From: Bacteroidales bacterium
GTDB lineage: Bacteria; Bacteroidota; Bacteroidia; Bacteroidales; WCHB1-69
Direction: 5' to 3'
Assembly: GCA_017395245.1 (NCBI GenBank)
Contig: JAFPVR010000001.1
Coordinates: 1 to 64,000 of the forward strand
Length of the DNA stretch: 64,000 nucleotides
This document shows positions 45,233-54,547 of the stretch, one piece after another. The number at the start of each line of letters is the position of its first letter. Position 1 is the first letter of the stretch. The translations under genes were made by a program, and so were the position numbers. The notes under the pieces were generated by a model. It was not told the origin of the DNA and searched no databases. It worked only from the letters and a program-made list of their open reading frames with translations.

Positions 45233-47695
45233 TTAGCGATTGCACGCTTTGCAGATAATCTTCTTCGCTTCTTCGTTCTCCAAAATGCAGGTCGGCAGTT
45301 TGTCAACCAAGCCGCACAGGCGCACGGAATTCTTCTCGGCGGCCAGACCGACGGCCTTGGTGAAAAGACCGCTCAGGTAGGTCTCCTCGCGGTGGGCCGC
45401 TAACGAGACGTAGGCGAAGATGAAATCCTCGGAAATGGTCGGGTCATCCAGGAACGGGGTCATCAGCGAGAGGGAATACATGTATTCGTAACGCTTGTTG
45501 AAATAGGAGGCCAACTTGAAGGCGTTCTTCCAGCTGTCCATCTTTTCGTTACGGATTTCCTTGATTTTCTGATAGGTGCTGGTAACCAAGGCCGTTGTTT
45601 CGGTAGTGGCAGGCACCGTGTCCAAGTAGTTGATAATCTTGAACTGGTACTCCAAGTTGAGGGCGTTGACGCGATCCTTCGGGATGGCGGGAATGCTGTA
45701 AAGCCGGTCAATGGCAGCCTGCGTCTTGGTGATGTCGGCGGTGGAGTTGATGGTGGCCGCCAGCACATCGCTAACCGTCGTGTTGTACAGCAGCAACTGG
45801 TTGGCAGTGTTGAGGTTATAGATCTTCACCATCTGCTCGGCCATCGCAGGCGTGAGCTTCGAACTCTTGTAGTACTGGGCATAAAGCTTGTTGTTGAGCA
45901 GCGTCTGGTACTCTTTCTTGAACGAAATGTTCATCTTTTCGAGCGAAGAGGACGAGAACTTGCCATTCTCCACCTGTTTCACGATGTAATTCTCGATAGC
46001 CATGGCGAATCCAAGCTTCTTGGAATCCTTCACCGCGTTGTTGAATTTCCAAAGGGCGAAGGTCTCCTCCCCGACAGGAGAATCAGCGTAGTAGGTCACA
46101 TCCTGGCGAAGTTCCATGTAGCGCAACGGGGCAAGATAGGCGGAATCCAACACCTTGGCGGCGTAACGGTTGTAGAGGCGAAGCTCTTTAGCAGCCTCTT
46201 CCAACGTCTTGAAACTCAAGTCGTAATACTCCTCATGTTGGGTGACTTTCTCCTTAAAAATGTCCCAGCCATAATCATACTCCAGCTTGATGTCTACGCC
46301 GGGGAAATAGCGCTGCAGGTCTTTCTTGATGGCGGCAGCACGCTTCTCCATAATGGGCTTGTAGGCAGCATCCTGGTAATAGTCAGGGGAAACGTGGGTG
46401 ATGAGGGTCACGCTGTTGACCTTGTACGGCGGCAGGTCGGGATCTTTCTTGTCCAGTTCGAAGCCAGCGGCTGTATAGTCGGTCTTCTTGACCTCATACG
46501 GGAAGGTGAGCACAACAGTGCCGTCTTCGGGCGAAATAGTCCATTCGCCAGTGGATTTGATACCGGTCTCATCCTTCACGAAGTTGATTTTCTCGGTATA
46601 GTCGGCACCCTTGCTCTCAATGTGCTTGGGCATGACGGCACGACAGACTCGGTTGCCCTCCTTCAAAACCAGCACGATGAGATCTATGTCTTTCTTGTCG
46701 TCAATACTCTCGGGCAGGTCGCAAATCTTGGCAATAAGCTTGCCCGTTTTAAGGTTGGCGTTCTCGTTGGCAGCCAACAGCTTCTCGAACGTGATCGGCT
46801 TTGTGACCGTTCCGCGGTGCCAGAGGTCGTAATCAACCTGGTGGTTGTCGCACTCGAACTGCCCTTCCTGCACAATGTCGATGGCAATGGCGTCACCCTC
46901 CTTTCCGATGAGGCGCTTGAGTTCCTTATAGTTGTCGGTGATAAGGTAAATCTCCCCGTTTTTGTTCACGCTGACGCACTCGGAAAGAATTTCCATCGCA
47001 GGTTCGGAGGCGCATTTCTTGCAAACTTTATCGTCATAGCCCTTCAAACCGGCCTGGCCCTTGGTGTAAGGAACATCTCTCTCGTTGAAACCGGCCTTGT
47101 AATGGTTGAACGTACGGTCGTTGCCCAAGACGAGCGAGACATACATACTCTTCATCGCAGGGTCCGTATTGGCACCGAAACCCATATAGGTGTACTTCTC
47201 GTCCAACATCACGTCGGCTGTCTTGACGTTCTTGAGGATAGACTGGATTAGTGAGAGGCAGAGGTCGTAATAGGTGTACTCCGTCTCGCCAAGGTAGGCT
47301 TTCGCCTTGGCCACCAGTTCTTCGCCGTTGCCCGCAAGCCCGTACTTGCGCAAACGGAAATATGTGGTCTTGTACGGGGCATTGTTCTCCAAAGTCTTCT
47401 CGTCCTTGGAAGCCTGGAAATCAGCCTGATACTGCGCCGTGGAGTCAAGACTGATATCGTGTTTCAACTTGGGGACATAGCGAAATTCGGCACGCGCCAA
47501 ATCCACCATGTCGGTGAAACACTGGTAGAGGATTTTCTCGTCGTAGTTGTTCGGCGCGAAATTCCGCACATATTTGGCATTTTCTTTCAGCGACACCGGA
47601 TCGAACCGACTGTATTGGTTTTCAGTCTGCGCAAACAGTAACGCATTGAAAAACAACAATATGGAAAGTGTTGAGAGGATAGACTTTCTATTCAT
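45233..47695 (-). CDS. Secreted CAP-domain protein
   Basis: An 820-residue protein with a signal peptide (MNRKSILSTLSILLFFNALLFAQ). Residues about 55-200 look like a CAP (SCP/PR-1) domain: LARAEFRYVPKLKHDISLDSTAQYQADFQ, a Tyr-rich central part, and GFGANTDPAMKSMYVSLVLG. The rest includes a beta-rich segment (about 215-470) and a long helical region (about 480-820) typical of extracellular proteins in this phylum, with no named family. The ATG at 47695 is chosen because an upstream reading adds 68 residues with no signal. It is probably periplasmic or surface-exposed. Confidence 0.55.
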   Translation of the reverse strand: MNRKSILSTLSILLFFNALLFAQTENQYSRFDPVSLKENAKYVRNFAPNNYDEKILYQCFTDMVDLARAEFRYVPKLKHDISLDSTAQYQADFQASKDEKTLENNAPYKTTYFRLRKYGLAGNGEELVAKAKAYLGETEYTYYDLCLSLIQSILKNVKTADVMLDEKYTYMGFGANTDPAMKSMYVSLVLGNDRTFNHYKAGFNERDVPYTKGQAGLKGYDDKVCKKCASEPAMEILSECVSVNKNGEIYLITDNYKELKRLIGKEGDAIAIDIVQEGQFECDNHQVDYDLWHRGTVTKPITFEKLLAANENANLKTGKLIAKICDLPESIDDKKDIDLIVLVLKEGNRVCRAVMPKHIESKGADYTEKINFVKDETGIKSTGEWTISPEDGTVVLTFPYEVKKTDYTAAGFELDKKDPDLPPYKVNSVTLITHVSPDYYQDAAYKPIMEKRAAAIKKDLQRYFPGVDIKLEYDYGWDIFKEKVTQHEEYYDLSFKTLEEAAKELRLYNRYAAKVLDSAYLAPLRYMELRQDVTYYADSPVGEETFALWKFNNAVKDSKKLGFAMAIENYIVKQVENGKFSSSSLEKMNISFKKEYQTLLNNKLYAQYYKSSKLTPAMAEQMVKIYNLNTANQLLLYNTTVSDVLAATINSTADITKTQAAIDRLYSIPAIPKDRVNALNLEYQFKIINYLDTVPATTETTALVTSTYQKIKEIRNEKMDSWKNAFKLASYFNKRYEYMYSLSLMTPFLDDPTISEDFIFAYVSLAAHREETYLSGLFTKAVGLAAEKNSVRLCGLVDKLPTCILENEEAKKIICKACNR

Positions 47696-47729
47696 AAGCG
47701 GCAATTTTTTAATTTCAGTTTTGAAATAG

Positions 47730-47737
47730 CAAATGTA
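47730..47737 (-). promoter_or_regulatory. -7 box for the CAP-domain gene
   Basis: On the minus strand it reads TACATTTG, fitting TAnnTTTG, 35 bases before the ATG at 47695. Confidence 0.5.
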
Positions 47738-47808
47738 CAATATTTTCAAACCACAACCCCGACAGTTTATATTTTTTGAAAAAAATGTGAGAGCGCCGAC
47801 CTTGACAC

Positions 47809-47859
47809 GTAGAGCCGCCATATTATGACAGTAGAGCCGCCATATTATGACGGCTCTAC
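47809..47859. repeat. GTAGAGCC repeat, doubled, with hairpin
   Basis: Twenty-one bases beginning GTAGAGCCGCC occur twice (47809-47829 and 47831-47851), and the second copy forms a hairpin with CGGCTCTAC at 47851-47859. The stop codon of the chromate transporter lies in it, so it may act as its terminator. Confidence 0.75.
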
Positions 47860-48434
47860 AGGTAATAGACCACAAATCCCACCACCCCGGCCAGCACAAT
47901 CAACAAAATGGGGCTGGTTTTCCATTTCAGGGAGGCAAAAAAGGCGGCGGCGAAGAGGGCGATGCTGAGGAATAACTGCAACGGACTTTCCGCAAACGTG
48001 CCGAAGGTTTCGGGATTCACTAACAATAATGCGGCGGCAGCAATCAGCCCGACCACAGCCAGTTTCAGATACGAGAGCACCGTCTGCACAATGGGGTTGT
48101 CTTTGTGGCGCATCAGATAGCGACCCACTACCAACATGGCGATGAACGGCAGTAAAATCACCGAAAAAGAGGAGAGAAACGCGCCAAAGACAGCAAATGC
48201 CGGATCATAGCCCGCATTGATGACGGCGGTATAGCCCGCGTATGTCGCTACGTTGATCCCAATAGGCCCCGGCGTGATCTGGCTTGTGGCCACGATGTCC
48301 GTAAACTCGGCGGAAGTCATCCAACCGTTTTTCTCCACCACCTCGTTCTGGATAAGCGCAAGCATAGCATAGCCACCTCCGAAGTTGAAGATCCCAATCT
48401 TGCAGAATGTATAGAGCAACTTCCAGAAAATCAC
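47856..48434 (-). CDS. Chromate transporter (CHR) family, second half-protein
   Basis: A 192-residue membrane protein of about six helices matching one half of ChrA-type transporters: FGGGYAMLALIQNEVVEKNGWM, and TSQITPGPIGINVATYAGY. The start is GTG at 48434, overlapping the TGA of the upstream gene (GTGA). Two half-size CHR genes together give the transporter, which carries chromate or sulfate-like anions; the true substrate is unknown. Confidence 0.85.
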   Translation of the reverse strand: MIFWKLLYTFCKIGIFNFGGGYAMLALIQNEVVEKNGWMTSAEFTDIVATSQITPGPIGINVATYAGYTAVINAGYDPAFAVFGAFLSSFSVILLPFIAMLVVGRYLMRHKDNPIVQTVLSYLKLAVVGLIAAAALLLVNPETFGTFAESPLQLFLSIALFAAAFFASLKWKTSPILLIVLAGVVGFVVYYL

Positions 48435-48982
48435 GACGTTGCCTCCTTTCCTTCCACAAATTTGCCGTACAGGAAGCCACCGATGACGGTGGCCACGATA
48501 ACCCAGATGGGTGAAACATCCAGCAGCCAAATTAGCAGGGCTGCCACCACGGGAATCCAGAAATTGTAGCGTGTGACATTCGCCGTCTTGGCCATGCGGA
48601 AGACCGGCGCGGCAATAAGCGCGACCACCACAGGGCGCACCCCTTTGAAAATCGCCTCCACCACAGGGTTTCCTTGCACATAGTGCAACCCCATCGCCAA
48701 TGCTAAAATGATGAGGATGGGCATAAGGATGTTTCCGATGACGGAAAACACCGCTCCCAAAATTCCACGCAGCCGCCAACCCACATACGTGGCCATATTG
48801 GCGGCAAAAATACCGGGCATGGTCTGCGAAAGAGCCAGAATTTCCATAAACTCCTCCTCCGTCAGCCAGCCGTGACGGTCAACTAACTCCTTCTCCATCA
48901 GCGGAATCATGGCATAGCCACCCCCGATGGTGAAGGTGCCGATTTTGAAAAATGACCAAAAGAGCTGCCAAATTGAGACCAT
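48431..48982 (-). CDS. Chromate transporter (CHR) family, first half-protein
   Basis: A 183-residue membrane protein with the matching motifs IGGGYAMIPLMEKELVDRHGWL and LSQTMPGIFAANMATYVGWR. It is the partner half of the following gene, to which it is translationally coupled by a GTGA overlap. Short-chain CHR pairs are known to work together. Confidence 0.85.
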   Translation of the reverse strand: MVSIWQLFWSFFKIGTFTIGGGYAMIPLMEKELVDRHGWLTEEEFMEILALSQTMPGIFAANMATYVGWRLRGILGAVFSVIGNILMPILIILALAMGLHYVQGNPVVEAIFKGVRPVVVALIAAPVFRMAKTANVTRYNFWIPVVAALLIWLLDVSPIWVIVATVIGGFLYGKFVEGKEATS

Positions 48983-49020
48983 AGGTTTTATTTAAGTAGA
49001 GACCGGCGCGTCTCCTTATA

Positions 49021-49050
49021 TGTAGAGACGGGGCGCGCCCCGTCTCTACA
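49021..49050. repeat. Perfect 30-bp palindrome (GTAGAGACG family)
   Basis: The bases 49021-49035 are the exact reverse complement of 49036-49050, and a weaker copy (TAGAGACC...) is next to it at about 49005. It lies between the pepP and chromate genes. The sequence contains GTAGAGACGGGGCG. Confidence 0.9.
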
Positions 49051-49088
49051 ATTTACGCGTAAATCCGCGCGATACGTGGAGATAATAC

Positions 49089-50486
49089 TTACTTCCCGAT
49101 AATCGCGGCCAGTTCGTCCACGCCCTTCGGCAAATGCGGACCCAAAACGCGATGACCGGTTTCCGTAATCAGCAGGTCGTCCTCGATGCGGATGCCGCCG
49201 AAATCGCGGTATTTCTCCACCACATCATAGTTGATGAAGTCGGCGAACTTGTTCTCCTTCTTCCAGATGTCGATGAGGTGCGGGATAAAGTAGATACCCG
49301 GCTCGATGGAGACCACAAAGCCCGGCTTCAGCTCGCGGGCCATGCGCAAGGACGCCCAGCCAAAGATGTTGCTCGGACGGACAGTGTCGTCATAGCCGAC
49401 GTAAATCTGGCCCAAACCTTCCATATCGTGGACATCCAAACCGATTTGGTGACCCAGACCGTGAACCATGAACAAGGCGTGAGCACCTAACTCTACAGCC
49501 TCTTTCACGTCGCCCTTCATCAATCCCAAATCCTTGAGACCCTGAGCGATAACCTCGCAAGAGAGACGGTGCAGTTCCTTGTTGTACATGCCCGGATGCG
49601 CCGCATCAATGGCGTCCATGTTAGCCTTCAACACGATTTCGTAAATCTCCTGCTGCTTCTGCGTAAACTTACCGTTGACAGGCAGCGTGCGGGTGTAGTC
49701 GGAGCAGTAGTTCATCAGGCCTTCCGCGCCAGCGTCCATCAGCAGCATGTTGCCGGCCTTCAGGATGCCGTTGTGCAGGTGGTTGTGCAGCGTTTCGCCA
49801 TGTTGGGAGAGAATCACCGGGAAGGAGATGCCGTTGCCGTACGACAGGGCGATGCCCTCGGCCAAACCGGCCAGTTCGCGCTCGGATTCGCCTTCCACAG
49901 CGCGGCGCATCACGGCCGTATGCATCTTCACACCGATCTCGCAGGCCTTGTCCATCTCGTCAATCTCGCACTGTTCTTTCGCGGAACGGAGGTTCACGAT
50001 GCCCATGATCAAGTCCAAAGAGGCGGCCTCGCGGATGTGGTTGACATCAATACCGGTGAGATTGGCCATCAAAATCTGGTTGTCGCCGCGATATTGCGGG
50101 GTGAAATGCACCTTGCGGCCTTGGGCCTGGGCCTGCTGGATAAACTCGGCCAACTGCGCGAACGGACGGGTCTCCGTCACGCCCACTTTCTCAGCCAAGG
50201 AGGCAATCGTCGGCTGGTCGCCCATCCAGATGATGTCATCGATGGTGAAGTCGTTGCCGAAGATAATGGACTGGTGCGCGTCAAAGTCAATGACGGCGGC
50301 GATGTCGGCGATGGAAAGTCCGAAGAAATAGAGGAAGTCACTGTCCTGACGGAAGTTATAGGTATTGTCGGGATAGTTCATCGGGGCCTCGTGGTTGCCC
50401 AAAAACACGGCAATGCCGCTCTTGACGGCCGCCGTCAGTTTCGCTCTTCTGTTCTGATAAACTTGGGGTTCAAATAAGGGGTTCAT
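49089..50486 (-). CDS. pepP: Xaa-Pro aminopeptidase (aminopeptidase P), M24B
   Basis: A 465-residue peptidase that removes N-terminal residues before proline. The N-terminal domain includes FRQDSDFLYFFG; the C-terminal pita-bread domain has DAGAEGLMNYCSDYTRTLPV (metal ligands D and D), HGLGHQIGLDVHD (H), SIEPGIYFIP (E) and GGIRIEDDLLITETG (E). The five ligands are present. It is cytoplasmic, and its promoter is visible upstream. Confidence 0.92.
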   Translation of the reverse strand: MNPLFEPQVYQNRRAKLTAAVKSGIAVFLGNHEAPMNYPDNTYNFRQDSDFLYFFGLSIADIAAVIDFDAHQSIIFGNDFTIDDIIWMGDQPTIASLAEKVGVTETRPFAQLAEFIQQAQAQGRKVHFTPQYRGDNQILMANLTGIDVNHIREAASLDLIMGIVNLRSAKEQCEIDEMDKACEIGVKMHTAVMRRAVEGESERELAGLAEGIALSYGNGISFPVILSQHGETLHNHLHNGILKAGNMLLMDAGAEGLMNYCSDYTRTLPVNGKFTQKQQEIYEIVLKANMDAIDAAHPGMYNKELHRLSCEVIAQGLKDLGLMKGDVKEAVELGAHALFMVHGLGHQIGLDVHDMEGLGQIYVGYDDTVRPSNIFGWASLRMARELKPGFVVSIEPGIYFIPHLIDIWKKENKFADFINYDVVEKYRDFGGIRIEDDLLITETGHRVLGPHLPKGVDELAAIIGK

Positions 50487-50515
50487 ATCTTTTTGGGTTT
50501 ATAAATTCGTGACGG

Positions 50516-50523
50516 CAAAGGTA
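50516..50523 (-). promoter_or_regulatory. -7 box for pepP
   Basis: Reads TACCTTTG on the minus strand, 30 bases before the pepP ATG. Confidence 0.55.
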
Positions 50524-50565
50524 CACTTTTTTAGGCAAAAAGCAATGGGCAAAAGGCAACAAATT

Positions 50566-50593
50566 GTAGAGACGCGCCATGGCACGTCTCTAC
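50566..50593. repeat. GTAGAGACG hairpin, upstream of pepP
   Basis: GTAGAGACG (50566-50574) pairs with CGTCTCTAC (50585-50593) around a ten-base loop. Same family as 49021-49050. It lies three bases from the stop of the S41 protease gene, so it may end that transcript. Confidence 0.8.
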
Positions 50594-50595
50594 GG

Positions 50596-51855
50596 TCAAT
50601 GTTCCTGAATGTACCGGAAAGCGGCGTCCAACTGCGGGAGGAGATTGCCGTTGTAGTCCTTGCGCAACACAATCTCATCCGGGGTGTAGCCGATGCCCTC
50701 CCACACCTTGCCGCTGATCTGTGCCTCGAAGGTGGAGGTGTAGACGTAGTGGCCGGTGTTAATGTCACCGAGCGGACCGCCATAGTTGAGGTCGATGCAG
50801 TTGGCAGGCTGCAGCGGGCCGGTGCCGCCGTGCGTGCGTTCGCCGATGGTGTGCGCCGTGGGCAGCACCGCCTTGATGGTCATCGGCTCTATCTCGCCCA
50901 TACTCACCGAGTTGAGGTCGCAGAGAACCACATACGGGATGTTTTCCGCCGTGATGTCGCGGTGGTAGCGCGTGTTCGGGAAGATGTAATAGGGTGTCCA
51001 GACAGAATACTCATAGCGTCCCGGACCCTCTTTGTATCGGGTCTTCATAATTTCGGTCTTTTCGTTGAGATAACTGCCGATGAGATAGTCAAGGTCGTCC
51101 TGATAGCCGCCACGGTTGCAGCGATTGTCGAGGATAATGCCCGCCAACTGCTCGCGCGGAGTCTCCATAATGGCCCGGAAATAGTGGTCGAGCAACTGGG
51201 CACCCACGCCGTTCTGCAGCATCACGGGGGTGATGCCCGCCAACGACTGCCACAGATAGGGCACTTTCCGCCCGTCAGGCAGTTTGAAGAGGATATAGTG
51301 GTATCGAATTGTCATCCCCAACTCCGGCGCATAGTCCGTACATTCCTCATGAACTTCAACCGTGTAATGGCTTTCAATATCCTGCAAAAAGATCTGGATA
51401 GCATAACTCTCCTCGCCCGACGACTCAAAATAGTAGTCGCGGGTAGGAATTTCCAACTCATAAGGGCGGATGGTCACATAGTTGACCTGGTCATCGGGTG
51501 CCGGATGCAGGTTTCGGACACTGAACGACATGTGGTGGTCAATCATGCCGCCCACCAAAGCCGTATAGAGTTCTTTCAATTCATCGGTCGGAACATATCC
51601 GATTTGTTCGTATTTCTTGTCAAGTTCCTGGAACTTAGGATAATACCGACTGTACGCGGCATCCCAGTCGGTGGTGTCGACATCCCAGAAGACGTAGCCT
51701 GTGCTGAGGACTTTCCAGAGGTAGTCGAACTGTTCGGTGTAGGTGCTGTAGACCAGTTCGCCGTTCTCGCCGATGTACGGCATGTAGTCGGCCTGTTTGC
51801 GGCAGGAGGTGCCTATCAGGACTAATATTGCTGCTATTGTGATGATTTTCTTCAT
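50596..51855 (-). CDS. S41-family protease lipoprotein
   Basis: A 419-residue protein with a lipoprotein signal ending LIGTSC. The peptidase domain of the C-terminal processing (S41) family is seen in GIILDNRCNRGGYQDDLDYLIG, VVLCDLNSVSMGEI with the likely nucleophile Ser, then GERTHGGTGPLQ. The N-terminal part with WDAAYSRYYPKF and the TALVGGMIDHHMSF motif is a common Bacteroidetes prefix of such proteins. It probably cleaves peptides at the outer surface or in the periplasm. Confidence 0.75.
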   Translation of the reverse strand: MKKIITIAAILVLIGTSCRKQADYMPYIGENGELVYSTYTEQFDYLWKVLSTGYVFWDVDTTDWDAAYSRYYPKFQELDKKYEQIGYVPTDELKELYTALVGGMIDHHMSFSVRNLHPAPDDQVNYVTIRPYELEIPTRDYYFESSGEESYAIQIFLQDIESHYTVEVHEECTDYAPELGMTIRYHYILFKLPDGRKVPYLWQSLAGITPVMLQNGVGAQLLDHYFRAIMETPREQLAGIILDNRCNRGGYQDDLDYLIGSYLNEKTEIMKTRYKEGPGRYEYSVWTPYYIFPNTRYHRDITAENIPYVVLCDLNSVSMGEIEPMTIKAVLPTAHTIGERTHGGTGPLQPANCIDLNYGGPLGDINTGHYVYTSTFEAQISGKVWEGIGYTPDEIVLRKDYNGNLLPQLDAAFRYIQEH

Positions 51856-51939
51856 GACTTTGGTTTTTGATGACCCCTACCACCCCGCCCTCCGGGCACC
51901 CCTCCAAAGGAGGGGAATGGGCTGCATAAGGAAAAAAAA

Positions 51940-52626
51940 TCAGAAAATGTATGATGCGCCGAAAGTAATGGACAACGTACTGAGATAACGGGGATCCCGT
52001 AGATGTTCGGAACTGCGGTGGTGGGAGGTAAGGTCGTAGTAGTAGAGCGCGTCGAGGTTGATGCCCCAGTGGTCGTCCAGCTTGTAGCTCAAGCCGAGGC
52101 CGCCGACGAGACCCGCACAGAAACGGGCATCCTCGCTTGTGAACACGCGAATCTCGTCAAAGTTGTCAAAGTAGATGCAGTAGTCTGTCATCCAGTAGGT
52201 TTTGCCGACTCGGCGTTCTTTCAGCCAGTAACCCAGATAGCCGCCGGCATACGCGTGTCCGCGCAGGTTTTCGCCCCCGAAGGAAAAGTCGGCCAAAACG
52301 GGCAGCATGAGGTAATAGTTGTGATGGTTGGTAAAGACTGGATCCAGATAGTCGAGATTCCGCTCCATGCGGTGCGACCGGCGCATGAAGCTGAGGTCGG
52401 CGCGGAGGGCGAACCAGTCGGTGAAGCCGTAGCGGGCCTGGACGCCCGCATCGAAGCCACTGAACCCGGAATAGGATTCGTCGATGCGCCCCGCATTGGA
52501 TCGCATGATGGTGGTATAGTCCCATCCGCCCTTCACCCCCACAGACCACTGAGCGGAGGCCGTCAATGCCGTTATGCACAGCAGTATCGCGATGCACAAC
52601 GGTTTTAATGTCATTGTTTGTTTCAT
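51940..52626 (-). CDS. Outer-membrane beta-barrel protein
   Basis: A 228-residue protein with a signal peptide (MKQTMTLKPLCIAILLCITALTASAQ), then WSVGVKGGWDYTTIMRS and alternating strands (FDAGVQARYGFTDWFALRADLSFM, and LVGGLGLSYKLDDHWGINLDALYYY), ending TLSITFGASYIF with a terminal Phe. This is the form of an eight-stranded porin-like barrel common in the phylum. The ATG at 52626 is chosen because it starts the signal peptide. Confidence 0.75.
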   Translation of the reverse strand: MKQTMTLKPLCIAILLCITALTASAQWSVGVKGGWDYTTIMRSNAGRIDESYSGFSGFDAGVQARYGFTDWFALRADLSFMRRSHRMERNLDYLDPVFTNHHNYYLMLPVLADFSFGGENLRGHAYAGGYLGYWLKERRVGKTYWMTDYCIYFDNFDEIRVFTSEDARFCAGLVGGLGLSYKLDDHWGINLDALYYYDLTSHHRSSEHLRDPRYLSTLSITFGASYIF

Positions 52627-52664
52627 TGTCCTATTATTCGTTAAACGTATTGTCAATTCTGCGG

Positions 52665-52672
52665 CAAAAATA
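52665..52672 (-). promoter_or_regulatory. -7 box for the barrel gene
   Basis: Reads TATTTTTG on the minus strand, 39 bases before the ATG at 52626. Confidence 0.5.
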
Positions 52673-52723
52673 GAAATTCCTTTGATACCACGTATTTTAT
52701 TTGACCTTTGACTTTGACCTTTG

Positions 52724-52779
52724 ACCCAGGGCTCCGCTTCGCTTCACCCTGGGCTGACATATTTCGGGCTTATAGCCCT
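52724..52779. repeat. REP-like two-hairpin element, copy 3
   Basis: CCCAGGG (52725-52731) pairs with CCCTGGG (52747-52753); the loop holds CTCCGCTTCGCTTCA. A second hairpin GGGCT/AGCCC follows at 52766-52778. A short TTTGACC array precedes it. Confidence 0.8.
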
Positions 52780-52879
52780 TTTAGAAGAAGTTTGAAACTT
52801 GAATCTTGAAACCTGAAACCAAAAAGAGACCCATCTCGCGACAGGTCTCTCCTTATATATAATATGGTAAAGGTTCCGA

Positions 52880-54526
52880 TTATTCCGTCACTCTTTCGAG
52901 CCACTTCACCATGCCGAGCATGACGGCCATGGAGACGAAGCAGACCGCTGCGAAAACGGCCCAGCAGTATTTGATCGGCCAGGCGTTGTACATCACCGGT
53001 CCGAGCCAGATCATCAGATTGCCGATGGCAGTGGCACCGAGCCACAAGCCCTGACACAAGCCCACCATGTGGCGCGGAGCCACCTTGGAGACGAACGACA
53101 GACCCAGCGGGGAGATGAACAACTCAGCGACAGTCAGCAGGAAGTAGGTGACGAGCAGCACCCAAGGAGCGGCTTTGGCAAGGCCGGCAGCAGCCATCTG
53201 GGCGGCATCCAACAAACGGAATTCCTCACCGGAAGGATAATTTCTGACAATAGAGAAAATCATCAGGAAGAGATATGCACTACCGGCAATGGCCATACCC
53301 AACGCAATCTTACGCGGGGTGGACATCGTGACTCGCTTGTTGAAGAGAATCATCAGCGGGGTGAGCACAATCACGAAGAAGGGGTTCAGAGCCTGCCAGA
53401 TTTCAGGAGCGATGGCATCCGTCTTGACGAAGTCGCGGGCGAACACGGACAACGACTGGCCGTTCTGGTGGAACGAGAACCAGAAGAAGATGGCGATACC
53501 TAACACGGCGAACAGCGCATACAGACGTTGCTTGATTTCCGTAGCCATGGCCTGTTTCTCTTCAGCGGTATATTCCACCACCTGAGCGGCCTCTTTCTTG
53601 GCCGGTTGCGGGAATTTGTACTTGTTGATGATGAAAATCGTCAGGGAAATAGCCATTGCGATAACAGACGCGATGAAGGAGAAATGCACACCCTGGTTGA
53701 AAACGGTGATGTAGTCGGAGCAGAAAGCTGCCGTGTCGGTGAAGTTGTAACCGGGTTGCAGAACTGCCTGCATGGTTTCAGTGAACTTTTGGGTCATTTG
53801 ACCATCAGCGAGGAATTGGTGACAAAGTCCGGACATATCGGCGTTATAGACAAGATGATGCGCCTTCAGCCACCACTCGCGAAGGAACGGGGCAATGAAC
53901 GGGGCGAAGAAACCGCCGATGTTGATGAAGACGTAGAAAATCTGGAAACCAGAGTCACGACGCTTTTTAGCCTCAGCGAGTGCTTCGGGACCCTTCTTGG
54001 CAGCCTCTTCCTCGAACTCGTCGTACAGCTTACCGACGATAGCCTGCAAGTTACCCTTGAACAGACCATTACCGAATGCGATGAACAACAGCGCCATGCA
54101 GGTGATAATCAAAATGGTGGCCCAACCCGTACCGCTGTCGAGGATGGCACCGTCAGCTGTCTTGCTGAACAACGGAATCGCCATCACCACATAGCCGATG
54201 GCCATGATAATCAAGCCCCATTGGATGGTCTTGTTGTAGTTTTGCGTTCTGTCGGCGATAATACCGCCCACCAGACTCAAGACATAGATTCCGAAGTAGA
54301 ATACAGAATAGATGACACCGGCCGTTGCATCGGGAAGACCGAACTTGGAGACCAAGAAGAGAAGCAGCACGGCGTTCATAATGTAGTAGCCGAAACGCTC
54401 ACCCATGTTGCTCAACGCCGCAGCGATGAGGCCCTTCGGGTGGTTTTTCGCTTCCTTCACGTAGTAAATAATGAACGGCACAATAACCAGTGCGCCGACA
54501 AGACAAATAATACCAGCTATACTCAT
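52880..54526 (-). CDS. POT-family peptide:H+ symporter
   Basis: A 548-residue transporter of the proton-dependent oligopeptide family with about 12-14 membrane segments. ALSNMGERFGYYIMNAVLLLFL carries the ExxERFxYY-type motif that couples protons (here E-R-F-G-Y-Y), and FYFGIYVLSLVGGIIADR and the C-terminal ELFISPLGLSFVSKVAP (PTR2 motif region) also fit. It imports di- and tripeptides. It lies upstream of nothing obvious; the trxA gene precedes it by 21 bases on the same strand, so they may share a transcript. Confidence 0.88.
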   Translation of the reverse strand: MSIAGIICLVGALVIVPFIIYYVKEAKNHPKGLIAAALSNMGERFGYYIMNAVLLLFLVSKFGLPDATAGVIYSVFYFGIYVLSLVGGIIADRTQNYNKTIQWGLIIMAIGYVVMAIPLFSKTADGAILDSGTGWATILIITCMALLFIAFGNGLFKGNLQAIVGKLYDEFEEEAAKKGPEALAEAKKRRDSGFQIFYVFINIGGFFAPFIAPFLREWWLKAHHLVYNADMSGLCHQFLADGQMTQKFTETMQAVLQPGYNFTDTAAFCSDYITVFNQGVHFSFIASVIAMAISLTIFIINKYKFPQPAKKEAAQVVEYTAEEKQAMATEIKQRLYALFAVLGIAIFFWFSFHQNGQSLSVFARDFVKTDAIAPEIWQALNPFFVIVLTPLMILFNKRVTMSTPRKIALGMAIAGSAYLFLMIFSIVRNYPSGEEFRLLDAAQMAAAGLAKAAPWVLLVTYFLLTVAELFISPLGLSFVSKVAPRHMVGLCQGLWLGATAIGNLMIWLGPVMYNAWPIKYCWAVFAAVCFVSMAVMLGMVKWLERVTE

Positions 54527-54547
54527 AATTTATTGGATTTTAATTAT

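Noticed and set aside
47696..47899. Extended N-terminus of the CAP-domain protein.
   Set aside because: It would hide the signal peptide and overlap the promoter box at 47730-47737.
50509..51825. Long plus-strand reading frame opposite the S41 protease gene.
   Set aside because: The minus strand has a lipoprotein signal and protease motifs; the antisense reading has none.
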